Shown here: positions 8,756-18,317 of the stretch, in pieces
How the letters are laid out: every line of letters begins with the position of its first letter
Numbering within the stretch: the first letter of the stretch is position 1
Origin: Kordiimonas sediminis
GTDB lineage: Bacteria > Pseudomonadota > Alphaproteobacteria > Sphingomonadales > Kordiimonadaceae
Direction: 5' to 3'
Length of the DNA: 64,000 bases
NCBI RefSeq assembly: GCF_014656395.1
Contig: NZ_BNCI01000002.1
Location: 1,116,001 to 1,180,000, forward strand
The notes under the pieces: generated by a model
Databases searched by the model: none
Told to the model about the DNA's origin: nothing
Seen by the model: only the letters and a program-made list of their open reading frames with translations
Program-made: the position numbers and the translations under genes

Positions 8756-9697
8756 TTAAAAATGCTGAAATCCACTGCGCGATACCTTAACGGGATTATT
8801 ATCCAAATCAAGAAGGGTCACCTCTGCCCCGTCAATAATTTCCCCAATGATTGAAACCGCTGCATGGCCGCTTTCAAGTTCAGCTCTATATTGCGCAGGC
8901 ACTGTGAAAACCAATTCATAATCGTCGCCACCAGACCAGATAAGAGGTCTATACTCTGGCATTGAAGCAAGAACAGCATTTGCATCATCCGAGATTGGCA
9001 ACGCTGCCTGCCGAACAACTGCGCCGACACCAGATGCCGTACAAATATGCCCCAGGTCAGCCAACAAACCGTCAGAAATATCTGCAGACGCAGTAGCAAC
9101 CTTCCTGATAATCGGGACCATGTCCTGCCGCGGCACCGGCCGCTGATAGTTTTCAAGCAAATGCTGGTTCGCCGGAATGTTACCCTGCGCTGCCAACAAC
9201 CCCAATGCGCCGTCTCCAAGCGTGCCTGATACGCATACCAGATCACCAACGCGTGCTGTTGACCGCTGGATCATGCCGCCTTTTGGAACGGTCCCAATCA
9301 AGGTTATGGAAAGCATAATTGCATCCGGACTGCGGGTCGTATCCCCCCCTGCGAGCGACAGGCTGTATGTATCCTGCATGTCTGCAAGCCCCTGCGCAAA
9401 TGCCGCGAACCAGTCATCAGAAACCCCACTGGGCACAGCCAGCCCTAAATAGTAAAGGTAAGGGTCTGCCCCTTTGGCTGCCAAGTCTGAGAGATTCACC
9501 GCCAATGCCTTCCGAGCCAAAGTATCGGCGGGGTCGCTTGAGAGAAAATGGACATTCTCGATCAGAATGTCCTTGGTAACAACAAGATCAACTCCCTCGG
9601 GCGGGGAAATCAGGGAAGCATCATCAAGCAGCGACAAGCCTTCAAGCCCAGCAAGCGGCCTGAAGTAAGTTTCGATCCGCTTGAACTCACCTGACAT
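8756..9697 (-). CDS. thiL: Thiamine-monophosphate kinase
   Basis: 313 residues, usual length. ThiL phosphorylates thiamine monophosphate to the cofactor thiamine pyrophosphate. Markers are the Asp-rich metal/ATP sites DLVVTKDILIENVHF, NLSDLAAKGADPYLYYLGLAVP and SLAGGDTTRSPDAIMLSITLIG, then GTLGDGALGL and the later DISDGLLADLGHI and WSGGDDYELVFTVP. It follows nusB by 12 bases in the rib operon, the normal alphaproteobacterial order nusB-thiL. Confidence 0.95.
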   Translation of the reverse strand: MSGEFKRIETYFRPLAGLEGLSLLDDASLISPPEGVDLVVTKDILIENVHFLSSDPADTLARKALAVNLSDLAAKGADPYLYYLGLAVPSGVSDDWFAAFAQGLADMQDTYSLSLAGGDTTRSPDAIMLSITLIGTVPKGGMIQRSTARVGDLVCVSGTLGDGALGLLAAQGNIPANQHLLENYQRPVPRQDMVPIIRKVATASADISDGLLADLGHICTASGVGAVVRQAALPISDDANAVLASMPEYRPLIWSGGDDYELVFTVPAQYRAELESGHAAVSIIGEIIDGAEVTLLDLDNNPVKVSRSGFQHF

Positions 9698-9709
9698 GAT
9701 CTCTTTTCC

Positions 9710-10168
9710 TTAGGTCCTCACGGACTTGGCGATTTTGTCCAGAACACCATTGACGAAAGAAGCTTCTGACCGTTCGAAAAACGCATGAGCAACGTCGACA
9801 TATTCATTGATAATGACAGGTGTTGGCACATCTGGACGTGCAACCAGTTCGTAGCTGCCCGCACGTAAAATTGCGCGCACGATTGCTTCAATACGGTCCA
9901 AAGACCAATCAGCAGAAAGATTTGGTGTGATCAGGCCATCCAGTTCGTCCCTGCGACCACTAGCGCCTTCGACAACATCGGCAAAAAGTTTCTCGTCAGC
10001 GTGAACATAAAGATCACCTTCGATTTCCTGCCCAAGCCGGTGCTTGATATATTCTTCAATCACAAAAACAGGCTTTTGATCGACAAAAAGATCAAGTTGA
10101 TACAGTGCCTGCACCGCAGCCAGACGTGCTGCGCTTCTGGGGCCGCCTTGTTTTGGTGTTTGGGTCAT
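9710..10168 (-). CDS. nusB: Transcription antitermination protein NusB
   Basis: 152 residues, all helical. NusB pairs with NusE (S10) and boxA RNA in rRNA antitermination. Conserved pieces are SAARLAAVQALYQLD at the N-terminus, SLDRIEAIVRAILRAGSYEL, and PVIINEYVDVAHAFFERSEASFVNGVLDKIA at the C-terminus. Its ATG overlaps the ribH stop by one base (TAATG), indicating translational coupling. Confidence 0.95.
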   Translation of the reverse strand: MTQTPKQGGPRSAARLAAVQALYQLDLFVDQKPVFVIEEYIKHRLGQEIEGDLYVHADEKLFADVVEGASGRRDELDGLITPNLSADWSLDRIEAIVRAILRAGSYELVARPDVPTPVIINEYVDVAHAFFERSEASFVNGVLDKIAKSVRT

Positions 10169-10602
10169 TAGCTTTTCACTCCAAATTCAGTTTTCAGCTT
10201 TGCCATACAAATTGCGGCATTCGCTGCGTCAGCCCCCTTATTCTTCTCGCTACGGTTTGCCCGTGCCCATGCCTGATCAGCATTTTCAACGGTCAAGATT
10301 CCATTACCTATAGCGATATTATGCTGAAGTGCCAGATCCTGCAGACCCCGTGCACTTTCCCCACATACATAATCATAGTGTGTCGTCTCACCCCGGATCA
10401 CACAGCCCAGAGCCGCATACCCATCGTAGGCTACCTTATCGCCGTCGTGTGCAAGCTTGATAGCTGCTGGAATTTCAAGTGCACCCGGCACAGAAATGCG
10501 GTCCCACGTACCACCAGATGCTTCAATCGCCTCAATCGCGCCAGCAGCCATTTCGTCTGCCAGATCACCGTAAAACCGTGCTTCAACAATCAATATTTTC
10601 AT
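10168..10602 (-). CDS. ribH: 6,7-dimethyl-8-ribityllumazine synthase
   Basis: 144 residues. RibH condenses the RibB product 3,4-dihydroxybutanone phosphate with the ribityl-aminouracil to give lumazine, the substrate of RibE. Motifs: VEARFYGDLADEM, SVPGALEIPAAIKL (active-site loop), YAALGCVIRGETTHYDYVC with the catalytic His, and GNGILTVENADQAWAR. It follows ribBA by 17 bases in the rib operon. Confidence 0.96.
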   Translation of the reverse strand: MKILIVEARFYGDLADEMAAGAIEAIEASGGTWDRISVPGALEIPAAIKLAHDGDKVAYDGYAALGCVIRGETTHYDYVCGESARGLQDLALQHNIAIGNGILTVENADQAWARANRSEKNKGADAANAAICMAKLKTEFGVKS

Positions 10603-10619
10603 AACAAATATTACTTTCT

Positions 10620-11723
10620 TTAGGATGCCGGGATGATACGCTGATCAACGATTTCCAGATTATATCCTTCAAGACCAACAATATGGGACGGTGTATTAGA
10701 CAGCAAAATCATTTTGCGAACGCCTACGTCCCGTAAAATCTGTGCGCCAATACCGTAGTCCTTAAGCGCTGCCTCTTTGGTTTTTGCTTTTGGCTCGGCA
10801 TTGATTTGTTCTGATGGTCGCTGGACCGTCATGCCTGGGAATAGAACCACCACGCCTTTGCCTTCGTCTTCAACAGCCTTGAAAGCACGCTCCAACTGCC
10901 CCGTTCTTGGGCTATCAATGCCGACCAGATCCTCATACGGGTTCAAGGCATGCATCCGGCATAAAGTTGGCTCGTCTGGCTGTATGTCGCCCAATACCAT
11001 TGTTACCGTCTCCCGACGGTCTGCCGGAGAATTATAGACAAAAACATTCCACTCTTTACCGGATTTACGCCGCATGGTGGTTTCCGCGATGCGTTTGATC
11101 AGATTGTCATATTTCAAACGGTACGCGATCAGGTCGCGAATAGTGGCAACCTTCAATCCATGTTCTTTTGCGAACTCTACCAGATCCGGCAACCGGGCCA
11201 TTGTCCCATCATCATTCATGATCTCGCAGATAACAGCAGACGGGTTTAACCCTGCCAGACGCGAAATATCGACAGATGCTTCTGTATGTCCTGCGCGAAC
11301 CAATACGCCGCCTTCTTTTGCTGTCAGTGGGAACACGTGTCCAGGAGTAGCAATATCCGCGGCGCCCTTGGAACCATCAATCGCAACTGCAATAGTGCGC
11401 GCACGGTCAGCCGCAGAAATACCCGTTGATACACCTTCTCTGGCTTCGATAGAAACGGTGAAAGCGGTCTCATGGCGACTTTGGTTATTACTGCTCATCG
11501 GCTCTAAACCCAGTGCAGCGATACGGTCTGCCGTCATTGGCAAACAAATCAGGCCACGACCATACTTAGCCATGAAATTCACAGCCTCTGGTGTCGCCAT
11601 CTGCGCAGGGATGATCAGATCACCTTCATTTTCCCGATCTTCATCATCAACAAGGATATACATTTTGCCGTTTCTGGCATCCTCGATGACATCTTCAATG
11701 GGGGACAGAAAATTATGGGGCAT
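10620..11723 (-). CDS. ribB: 3,4-dihydroxy-2-butanone-4-phosphate synthase with degenerate GTP cyclohydrolase II domain
   Basis: 367 residues in two parts. Residues ~1-205 are an intact RibB domain: DDEDRENEGDL acidic loop, GRGLICLPMT, STGISAADRA and GHTEASVD. Residues ~210-367 follow the RibA fold but are altered: where active enzymes have the zinc-binding Cys cluster after RVHSE, this protein reads CRMHALNPYEDLVGIDSPR, with no three-cysteine site. The closing DYGIGAQILRDVGVRKM is kept. So it probably makes dihydroxybutanone phosphate only, and a real RibA should be encoded elsewhere. It starts two bases after ribE. Confidence 0.92.
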   Translation of the reverse strand: MPHNFLSPIEDVIEDARNGKMYILVDDEDRENEGDLIIPAQMATPEAVNFMAKYGRGLICLPMTADRIAALGLEPMSSNNQSRHETAFTVSIEAREGVSTGISAADRARTIAVAIDGSKGAADIATPGHVFPLTAKEGGVLVRAGHTEASVDISRLAGLNPSAVICEIMNDDGTMARLPDLVEFAKEHGLKVATIRDLIAYRLKYDNLIKRIAETTMRRKSGKEWNVFVYNSPADRRETVTMVLGDIQPDEPTLCRMHALNPYEDLVGIDSPRTGQLERAFKAVEDEGKGVVVLFPGMTVQRPSEQINAEPKAKTKEAALKDYGIGAQILRDVGVRKMILLSNTPSHIVGLEGYNLEIVDQRIIPAS

Positions 11724-11725
11724 AT

Positions 11726-12328
11726 CTAATCCTTATTATTCAAACGCGATACATACCGGGCCAGAACGTCAATCTCTACGTTGACCTCTGTGCCAGTCTT
11801 CATAGTTTTAAAGCTGGTAACATCCTGTGTATGCGGAATCAAATTGATTGAAAAAACAGTGGCGCTGTCTGCGGTATCAACGACTTCGTTAACTGTCAGG
11901 GATGCCCCCTCAATCGCAACGCTGCCTTTCTTGGCAATGAACCTTCCAATCGTTTGGGGCACTGATATTTCCATCAGAACAGATCCACCAACGTCATCAA
12001 AGGTAACAATTTCACCAACAGTGTCTACATGACCAGTAACGATATGCCCCCCCAGTTCGTCACCAACCTTTAAAGACCTCTCCAGGTTTACGAGTGTGCC
12101 TTTTTCCCAATTTTTCAAGGTAGTTACACGAAGTGTTTCATCCGACACATCAGCAGAAAACCAGTCTGTACCCTTATCAACCACCGTCAGGCACACACCT
12201 GAACACGCGATAGAGGCACCGATATCTACACCAGCAAGGTCATAAGATGTTTTAATTCTAATATTCAAGTCGCCGCGCTGCTCCAACGCAATGACTTCGC
12301 CAACATCTGTAATAATTCCAGTAAACAT
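11726..12328 (-). CDS. ribE: Riboflavin synthase alpha chain
   Basis: 200 residues with two similar lumazine-binding barrels (about 1-95 and 96-190), each beginning with an MFTGIITDVGEV or GGHIVTGHVDTVGEI type segment; SIACSGVCLTVV and GASLTVNEV are the matching ligand loops. The enzyme dismutates two lumazines into riboflavin. It follows ribD by nine bases. Confidence 0.96.
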   Translation of the reverse strand: MFTGIITDVGEVIALEQRGDLNIRIKTSYDLAGVDIGASIACSGVCLTVVDKGTDWFSADVSDETLRVTTLKNWEKGTLVNLERSLKVGDELGGHIVTGHVDTVGEIVTFDDVGGSVLMEISVPQTIGRFIAKKGSVAIEGASLTVNEVVDTADSATVFSINLIPHTQDVTSFKTMKTGTEVNVEIDVLARYVSRLNNKD

Positions 12329-12337
12329 GGGGTTCAG

Positions 12338-13438
12338 TTACTCCGACTTCACATAGGATGCAAGTAAATCCATCCCAATTGGCATCTTCGTGATCAAATT
12401 ATAGTGTGGTGCTGTTTCAAGTACAGTCAAATCAAAGCCCGCGATTGCAGCAATGCCGTCACCGCCCAGTATCTTAGGAGCGATGAAATGCTCAATTCTG
12501 TCTACAAAACCTGCGTTCATGAAGCTGGCATGTATTTGCCCGCCCCCTTCCAGGAGAACACGGGTCAATCCATTGTCTGCCAAACACGCAGATACAGCAA
12601 CAATGTCCCGCGTATCCTCAATAGAAATGAGCCTGACACCGTGACTGATCAGCGCCGTAGCATGATCGGAACCAACATTGGCAGACGTTAGAACCCAAAC
12701 CGGTACGGTCTGCGCTGATGACACCAGCTTGCTATCAGTAGACAGACGCAGCTTACTATCCAGTACAATACGAACGGGGGAACGGCCTGATAGCCCCGGA
12801 AGCCTACAGCTGAGATCAGGGTCATCCTTCAGGGCCGTACGAATACCGATTAATATAGCATCATGGTTCGCCCGCAGCGCATGGCCCATATTTCTGGCCT
12901 TCGCGCCGGTAATCCATTTGCTATCACCAGTTTTCGTCGCAATCCGTCCATCCATACTTGTTGCCATTTTCAGCGTGTAAGACGGACGGTTAGCTTCTTT
13001 TGCCAGCATGAAACCCAGATTTATGTCACGTGCCTCTTTTGCCAGCAGACCAACATCCACCTGGATGCCAGCCGCCTTCAGCATATCAATACCGCGGCCG
13101 TTGACACGCGGATCAGGGTCACCGACAGCAACGACAACTCGTTCAACACCCGCGGCTACCAGAGCCTGCGCACACGGGCCAGTCTGTCCAGTATGCGAAC
13201 ACGGCTCCAGCGTCACATAAGCGGTTGATCCTTTTGCTGCAGAGCCAGCCTGGTCCAGCGCAACGGTCTCAGCATGAGGGCGGCCACCCGGCTTGGTATT
13301 ACCGCGTCCAACAATAGTTGTTCCTTGCACCAATATACAACCAACCGCCGGATTAGGAGCCACAAGCCCTAAACCGCGACGCGCCAGGCTAAGAGCCTGG
13401 CGCATATATTTCACATCAATGTCGGAAAAAAGGGTCAA
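12338..13438 (-). CDS. ribD: Bifunctional riboflavin deaminase/reductase RibD
   Basis: 366 residues. The N-terminal deaminase has the zinc site HAETVAL and PCSHTGQTGPC; the C-terminal reductase has SLDGRIAT-type and RVLLEGGG nucleotide-binding motifs (seen as ATSMDGRIATKTGDS and LLEGGGQIHASF). It performs the second and third steps of riboflavin synthesis. It follows nrdR by five bases, the common nrdR-ribD linkage. Confidence 0.96.
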   Translation of the reverse strand: MTLFSDIDVKYMRQALSLARRGLGLVAPNPAVGCILVQGTTIVGRGNTKPGGRPHAETVALDQAGSAAKGSTAYVTLEPCSHTGQTGPCAQALVAAGVERVVVAVGDPDPRVNGRGIDMLKAAGIQVDVGLLAKEARDINLGFMLAKEANRPSYTLKMATSMDGRIATKTGDSKWITGAKARNMGHALRANHDAILIGIRTALKDDPDLSCRLPGLSGRSPVRIVLDSKLRLSTDSKLVSSAQTVPVWVLTSANVGSDHATALISHGVRLISIEDTRDIVAVSACLADNGLTRVLLEGGGQIHASFMNAGFVDRIEHFIAPKILGGDGIAAIAGFDLTVLETAPHYNLITKMPIGMDLLASYVKSE

Positions 13439-13443
13439 TGACT

Positions 13444-13905
13444 TTATTCCTCTGAAACCTCTGACATTTTCCCCAAGAAGTTGGCAAAATCTGACGCTTC
13501 ACGGAAATTACGGTAAACAGACGCATATCGCACGTATGCCACCTGATCCAGCCCGTCTAACCCTTCCATAACCAGGCGTCCGATTACCTCTGAGTCTATC
13601 TCGCTCTCACCCATTGATTCAAGCTGACGCACAATACCATTAATCATACGCTCAATACGTTCGGCCTCTACTGGCCTTTTACGGAGAGCAATATCAAGTG
13701 AGCGTTCCAACTTGTTTCGATCAAAAGGTACGCGACGACCATTCTTTTTCAGAACAGTCAACTCACGCAGTTGAACCCGCTCAAAAGTTGTAAAACGAGC
13801 ACCGCATGCTACGCAGAATCTGCGACGTCTGATGGCAGACTTGTCATCCGTTGGCCTGCTGTCTTTTACCTGCGTGTCTTCATTCTGACAAAATGGGCAC
13901 CGCAT
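13444..13905 (-). CDS. nrdR: Transcriptional repressor NrdR
   Basis: 153 residues: an N-terminal zinc ribbon with two CxxC pairs (CPFCQNED and CVACGARF) followed by an ATP-cone domain ([22 protein letters not shown] onwards). NrdR senses ATP/dATP and represses ribonucleotide reductase genes. It is the first gene of the rib operon and lies 93 bases downstream of glyA, which is its frequent neighbour. Confidence 0.96.
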   Translation of the reverse strand: MRCPFCQNEDTQVKDSRPTDDKSAIRRRRFCVACGARFTTFERVQLRELTVLKKNGRRVPFDRNKLERSLDIALRKRPVEAERIERMINGIVRQLESMGESEIDSEVIGRLVMEGLDGLDQVAYVRYASVYRNFREASDFANFLGKMSEVSEE

Positions 13906-13998
13906 TAACTTCCCCTTCGCTCCCCCAAAGATTACCCCGAAAAAATACTATGGCCACCAAGCACCAAAAGCTACTCGGCGGCCATACTCTAGACTGTA

Positions 13999-15291
13999 TT
14001 AAAGGTCCGTGTAAATCGGGAAACGCTTACAAAGGTCTTCAACCTTTGCACGCACAGCTGCTTCCACAGCACTGTTATCTTCTGGGTTCGCTGCCAAACC
14101 GTCAATCACTTCGGTAATCAAATCGGCAATCTCGATGAACTCTGCTTCACTGAAACCCCGTGTTGTGCCTGCAGGCGTCCCAAGGCGGATACCAGACGTA
14201 ATGAATGGCTTCTCTGGGTCAAACGGCACGCCGTTTTTGTTACAGGTCATATGTGCACGCTCAAGCGCTTCATCCGCTGCTTTACCCGTAATTTTTTTCG
14301 GGCGCAGATCGACCAGAACAACGTGTGTATCAGTGCCGCCAGAGACAATATCAAAACCGTTTTCTTTCAAACGATCCGCGAGAGCAACAGCATTTGCCTT
14401 CACCTGCTTCGCATATTCTTTGAATTCTGGCTGCAATGCCTCGCCAAAAGCAACTGCTTTCGCGGCGATAACATGCATCAGTGGACCACCCTGCAAGCCT
14501 GGGAATACTGCACTATTTAGCTTCTTGCCCAACTCTTCACTTTTGGACAGGATCATGCCGCCACGCGGACCACGCAGAGTTTTATGTGTGGTTGTTGTCA
14601 CGACATCAGCAATTTCGACCGGGTTTGGATGTTCCCCACCGGCAACCAGTCCCGCAAAATGCGCCATATCTACGAACAGATACGCACCAACAGCATCTGC
14701 AATCTCGCGGAAGCGACCAAAATCAATCTCACGTGGGTATGCAGAGCCGCCAGCAATAATCATTGTTGGCTTATGCTCTTTCGCCAGCGCCTCTACCTGG
14801 TCATAGTCAATCAAGGCAGTGTCACGACAAACGCCGTACTGGACAGCATTATACCATTTCCCGGACAGTGCAGGCGGTGCACCGTGTGTCAGGTGTCCAC
14901 CGGCATCAAGAGACATTCCCATAATTGTGTCGCCAGGCTTGGTCAGCGCAAGCATGACAGCGCCGTTTGCCTGTGCACCGGAATGTGGCTGCACATTCAC
15001 GTAAGCAGCGCCAAAAAGCTCCTTGGCACGGTCAATCGCCAACTGCTCGGCAACATCAACGTACGCGCACCCCTGATAATAACGACGCCCAGGATATCCT
15101 TCTGCATACTTATTCGTAAGCACCGTACCCTGTGCTTCCATCACAGCACGGCTTACAATATTTTCAGATGCGATCAATTCAATCTGCGTTTGCTGACGAT
15201 TAAGTTCGCTATCAATTGATGATTTAAGTGCAGGATCGGCATCAGCCAGAGTTTTTGTGAAGAAGCCCTCAGGGGTAAAGTTGCTCATCAT
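13999..15291 (-). CDS. glyA: Serine hydroxymethyltransferase
   Basis: 430 residues, normal length for this PLP enzyme that interconverts serine and glycine and charges tetrahydrofolate with a one-carbon unit. Seen are [34 protein letters not shown], the PLP-lysine motif [18 protein letters not shown], and [12 protein letters not shown] near the C-terminus. It is flanked by rpiB upstream and nrdR downstream, both on the same strand, as in many alphaproteobacteria. Confidence 0.97.
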   Translation of the reverse strand: MMSNFTPEGFFTKTLADADPALKSSIDSELNRQQTQIELIASENIVSRAVMEAQGTVLTNKYAEGYPGRRYYQGCAYVDVAEQLAIDRAKELFGAAYVNVQPHSGAQANGAVMLALTKPGDTIMGMSLDAGGHLTHGAPPALSGKWYNAVQYGVCRDTALIDYDQVEALAKEHKPTMIIAGGSAYPREIDFGRFREIADAVGAYLFVDMAHFAGLVAGGEHPNPVEIADVVTTTTHKTLRGPRGGMILSKSEELGKKLNSAVFPGLQGGPLMHVIAAKAVAFGEALQPEFKEYAKQVKANAVALADRLKENGFDIVSGGTDTHVVLVDLRPKKITGKAADEALERAHMTCNKNGVPFDPEKPFITSGIRLGTPAGTTRGFSEAEFIEIADLITEVIDGLAANPEDNSAVEAAVRAKVEDLCKRFPIYTDL

Positions 15292-15338
15292 AGTATCCTT
15301 ATAAATTTAGCGTAATAAAATACCGGGAAAGAGAAGTG

Positions 15339-15776
15339 TTAAGACATTTTATCGATGCGGCGCTGGTGCCTGCCACCCTCAAACTCAGTCGATAGAAATG
15401 CATCGACACAGTCTTTTGCTGTTTCAATACCAATCAACCTTTCGCCAAGGGCAAGAACGTTTGCGTCATTATGTTGCCGGGACAGACGTGCAGACAAGCC
15501 GTCATGACATAGTGCCGCACGCACAGCAGGATTTCGATTGGCAGAAATGGATATCCCTATCCCTGATCCACATACCAAAATCCCGAAATCAGCCTGTTTG
15601 TCGGCGATTGCGACGCCCATGGCCTGCCCAAAGTCAGGATAATCCACTGACTCTGAACCATTGGTTCCAAGATCAAGGGTTTCATACCCTTGTTCTTCAA
15701 CATATGACTTTAAATAGCTTTTTAATTGATACCCTGCATGGTCACTGGCAAGAGCAATAATTTTTGAGTGAGACAT
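15339..15776 (-). CDS. rpiB: Ribose-5-phosphate isomerase B
   Basis: 145 residues starting MSHSKIIALASDHAGYQLK, the classic RpiB opening. The active-site loop CGSGIGISISANRNPAVRAALC includes the catalytic Cys. The ATG at 15776 is preceded by AGAAGGA; a longer frame from 15836 would add 20 residues without support. It converts ribose-5-P and ribulose-5-P in the pentose phosphate pathway and lies 47 bases before glyA. Confidence 0.95.
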   Translation of the reverse strand: MSHSKIIALASDHAGYQLKSYLKSYVEEQGYETLDLGTNGSESVDYPDFGQAMGVAIADKQADFGILVCGSGIGISISANRNPAVRAALCHDGLSARLSRQHNDANVLALGERLIGIETAKDCVDAFLSTEFEGGRHQRRIDKMS

Positions 15777-16386
15777 TAGGCATTCCTTCTCACGAATTGA
15801 CTGAAACGCCCCTAAAGAGCGGTCTTGGAGCCTCATAACACAAGTATTTCATGAACCCAAGAACCTATATCCTATTTTACGAAGATATTACGAACCCCAT
15901 AACTATTATCGATAACCGCAACTACAACGCAGTAACCTTACCCCATATTCCAGGCAGGCATGTTGATTACATACCTGCCCCCAAATACGGCAGAAAGGCA
16001 AACACCCTAAAAGACGTCTGTCACCCCGTAATCTTTCAGAGGCGACATGACAAAAAAACTCATTCCGTACCGTTTTTTGAAATTTTAGATAGAATCGATT
16101 CAATTCATGTCATTATAGTTAATGCCAAATAAACTAACAATTAGAACCTTGTTTTAATTAATTTTTTTTGACTTAAACTAATTGTTAGTAATTCAAAGAC
16201 TACTAATAAAATAATTAAGGAGGATGATTTCGATAAATTTAGGCGTGAATACAAATGATTATTAATACCATAAAGTAATTGCCTTTAATTTGTTGAATTG
16301 TCAGAACTAAATAACATCTTATTTAAAATAAATTGCGCAAAAATTTGTACAATTCGAATATTACCAACGTGTTGGAGTGTCAATTA
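15777..16386. other. 610-bp AT-rich divergent spacer
   Basis: Lies between rpiB (minus) and the MucR-like gene (plus) and should contain both promoters. The right half (about 16080-16360) is markedly A+T-rich, the kind of DNA bound by MucR/H-NS-like proteins, and holds a 12-bp inverted repeat. An open frame at 15851-16132 lacks a ribosome site and protein-like composition and is not called as a gene. Confidence 0.5.
16133..16189. repeat. 12-bp perfect inverted repeat
   Basis: ACTAACAATTAG at 16133-16144 and its exact complement CTAATTGTTAGT at 16178-16189, with a 33-base T-rich spacer. It lies about 200 bases upstream of the MucR-like gene. It could be a protein-binding site or an RNA hairpin; the loop is long for a terminator. 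Confidence 0.6.
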
Positions 16387-16806
16387 ATGAGGGAAAACCA
16401 AGTAAGCTTGCCCACCTCAGATTCCATTGCAGGAATGGTTACAAAAATAGTTGCAGCCTATGTAAGTAACAATACAGTGGCGACCATTGACCTTCCTGAT
16501 CTGATCAAAACCGTCCATCAGACTTTGAACACACTGGTCGACACCCATAAAGATAATGCGGCGCCCCAAAAACCCGCCGTACCGATCAAGAAATCATGCT
16601 TCGATGACTATATTATCTGTCTGGAGGATGGCAAAAAACTTAAAATGCTGAAACGCTATCTGCGTACGCAGTATGGTATGTCACCAGAAGATTATCGCGC
16701 CAAATGGGGCTTACCTGCTGACTACCCCATGGTTGCACCTAATTATGCAGCCAAGCGATCTCAATTCGCGAAGAAAATTGGCTTAGGAAAAAACAAAAAC
16801 GCCTAA
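16387..16806 (+). CDS. MucR/Ros-family regulator with decayed zinc finger
   Basis: 139 residues. The C-terminal half is plainly Ros/MucR: KMLKRYLRTQYGMSPEDYRAKWGLP and DYPMVAPNYAAKRSQFAKKIGLG. In Ros the zinc ligands are in a C-x2-C ... H ... H arrangement; here only C78 remains, the second Cys is D81, and the His positions are Tyr91 and Gln95/Tyr96. Some rhizobial homologues bind DNA without zinc, so it may still act as an H-NS-like AT-rich DNA binder. I chose the ATG at 16387, behind TTGGAG, over an upstream TTG. It is preceded by a long AT-rich region and ends in a bidirectional terminator. Confidence 0.88.
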   Translation: MRENQVSLPTSDSIAGMVTKIVAAYVSNNTVATIDLPDLIKTVHQTLNTLVDTHKDNAAPQKPAVPIKKSCFDDYIICLEDGKKLKMLKRYLRTQYGMSPEDYRAKWGLPADYPMVAPNYAAKRSQFAKKIGLGKNKNA

Positions 16807-16826
16807 TTTAATAGGCGTTTTTTTCT
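16790..16826. terminator. Bidirectional terminator
   Basis: Perfect stem AAAACGCCTA (16796-16805), six-base loop, TAGGCGTTTT (16812-16821), followed by more T on the right and preceded by A-runs on the left, so it has a T-tract in both directions. It serves the convergent MucR-like and DUF6898-type genes; the MucR stop codon lies inside the stem. Confidence 0.88.
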
Positions 16827-16865
16827 CAGAGAACCCTTAGCCTGCATGATACTTCACAGTTGGTG

Positions 16866-17090
16866 CTATGCCAGAATTCCTTTACCACCACTTGGAGCGT
16901 TCTTCTCAGCGTCTTTTTGAAGCACATAAGCAAGTTTTCGAACTGCCAGGTTCTCCAGTTCCTTTTTGGACGCCTTAGGGTCCCCAACAATACTGACTTC
17001 CCTGCCCGTCACCGTGCATACCGCTGTAACCTTAACAGCGTTGCCGATTGTGATAAATTCAATAATAACATCTTGTGGGGTTGAAGCCAT
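16866..17090 (-). CDS. Small conserved protein, DUF6898-type
   Basis: 74 residues with a beta-rich centre (VIIEFITIGNAVKVTAVCTVTGREVSIVGDP) and a helical tail (KKELENLAVRKLAYVLQKD). It matches my recollection of the DUF6898 family of short alphaproteobacterial proteins encoded next to hemA; that match is from memory of the pattern only. It starts nine bases after the hemA stop, so it is cotranscribed with hemA. Function unknown. Confidence 0.7.
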   Translation of the reverse strand: MASTPQDVIIEFITIGNAVKVTAVCTVTGREVSIVGDPKASKKELENLAVRKLAYVLQKDAEKNAPSGGKGILA

Positions 17091-17099
17091 GTCTGCCCC

Positions 17100-18317
17100 C
17101 TAGGCAGCTTTCCGAACCAAGTTCAGGCGTTCCCAAATATCGCAAAGAGAGCGCACCAGATCATCCATCACATTGTCATCATGCAGCGGACCAGGAGTAA
17201 ATCGCAAACGTTCTGTCCCTTTTGGCACGGTTGGGTAGTTAATTGGCTGCACATAAATCCCGAATTCATTCAGCAGGATATCCGAAACTTCCTTACACAG
17301 TACTGGATCACCAATGAAGACAGGGACAATATGACTTTCACTGTCCATTACCGGCAAATTCGCTTCTTTGAAACGCTTTTTAAGCTGTGCAGCACGTTCC
17401 TGATGCTTCTCACGCTCTGCTGAGGATCCTTTCAAGTGTTTTACACTTGCATATGCACCAGCTGCCAGCACAGGGCTAAGAGCTGTTGTAAAGATAAAAC
17501 CGGATGCATAGCTGCGTACAACATCTACCAACATTTTGGATGACGCAATGTAGCCACCCATAACGCCAAATGCCTTACCAAGCGTACCTTCAATAATGGT
17601 CAAACGGTCAGCAAGACCATCCCGGTCAGATACACCGCCACCACGAGGACCATACAGCCCAACCGCGTGCACCTCGTCCAAATACGTCATGGCACCGTAT
17701 TTATCGGCAAGATCACAGATCTTCTCAATTGGTGCGATATCACCATCCATTGAATAGACAGATTCGAACGCAATCAGCTTCGGCGCGAGAGGGTCAGCAG
17801 CCATAAGCAATTCTTCAAGATGGTCCAAATCATTGTGGCGGAAAATATGCCGTTCAGCACCACTGTTACGAATCCCCTGAATCATAGAGGCATGATTAAG
17901 CTCGTCTGAAAATATCACGCAACCTGGCAGCAGTTTAGCCACTGTTGAAAGCGTCGCTTCGTTAGAGATATACCCGGAAGTAAAGAGAAGCGCTGCTTCC
18001 TTACCGTGCAGGTCAGCCAGTTCGTTTTCAAGGAGCACGTGATAGTGGTTCGTACCAGCAATATTTCTGGTCCCTCCAGCGCCAGCACCCGTTTCATCCA
18101 GCGCAGTGTGCATGGCTTCAAGAACCTTTGGGTGCTGTCCCATTCCCAAATAGTCATTAGAACACCAAACAGTGATCGAACGAGCATTGTCGCCCGCGTC
18201 ATGGCGTGTCGCCCGCGGAAAATCTCCGCGGTGACGGGTAATGTCTGCAAAAACGCGATACCGCCCTTCGTCACGAATGGCTTTTATTGCGTCTGAAAAT
18301 ATCTTTTCATAATCCAT
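17100..18317 (-). CDS. hemA: 5-aminolevulinate synthase
   Basis: 405 residues. It condenses glycine and succinyl-CoA, the Shemin-pathway entry to heme that is typical of alphaproteobacteria. PLP-enzyme landmarks: [55 protein letters not shown], and the PLP lysine in [16 protein letters not shown] near-consensus FNR box lies 138 bases upstream, suggesting oxygen control. hemB is nearby on the other strand. Confidence 0.97.
   Translation of the reverse strand: MDYEKIFSDAIKAIRDEGRYRVFADITRHRGDFPRATRHDAGDNARSITVWCSNDYLGMGQHPKVLEAMHTALDETGAGAGGTRNIAGTNHYHVLLENELADLHGKEAALLFTSGYISNEATLSTVAKLLPGCVIFSDELNHASMIQGIRNSGAERHIFRHNDLDHLEELLMAADPLAPKLIAFESVYSMDGDIAPIEKICDLADKYGAMTYLDEVHAVGLYGPRGGGVSDRDGLADRLTIIEGTLGKAFGVMGGYIASSKMLVDVVRSYASGFIFTTALSPVLAAGAYASVKHLKGSSAEREKHQERAAQLKKRFKEANLPVMDSESHIVPVFIGDPVLCKEVSDILLNEFGIYVQPINYPTVPKGTERLRFTPGPLHDDNVMDDLVRSLCDIWERLNLVRKAA

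Noticed and set aside
15851-16132. 93-codon open frame upstream of the MucR-like gene
   Set aside because: No ribosome site, protein composition unlike a folded protein, and it lies in a divergent promoter region.
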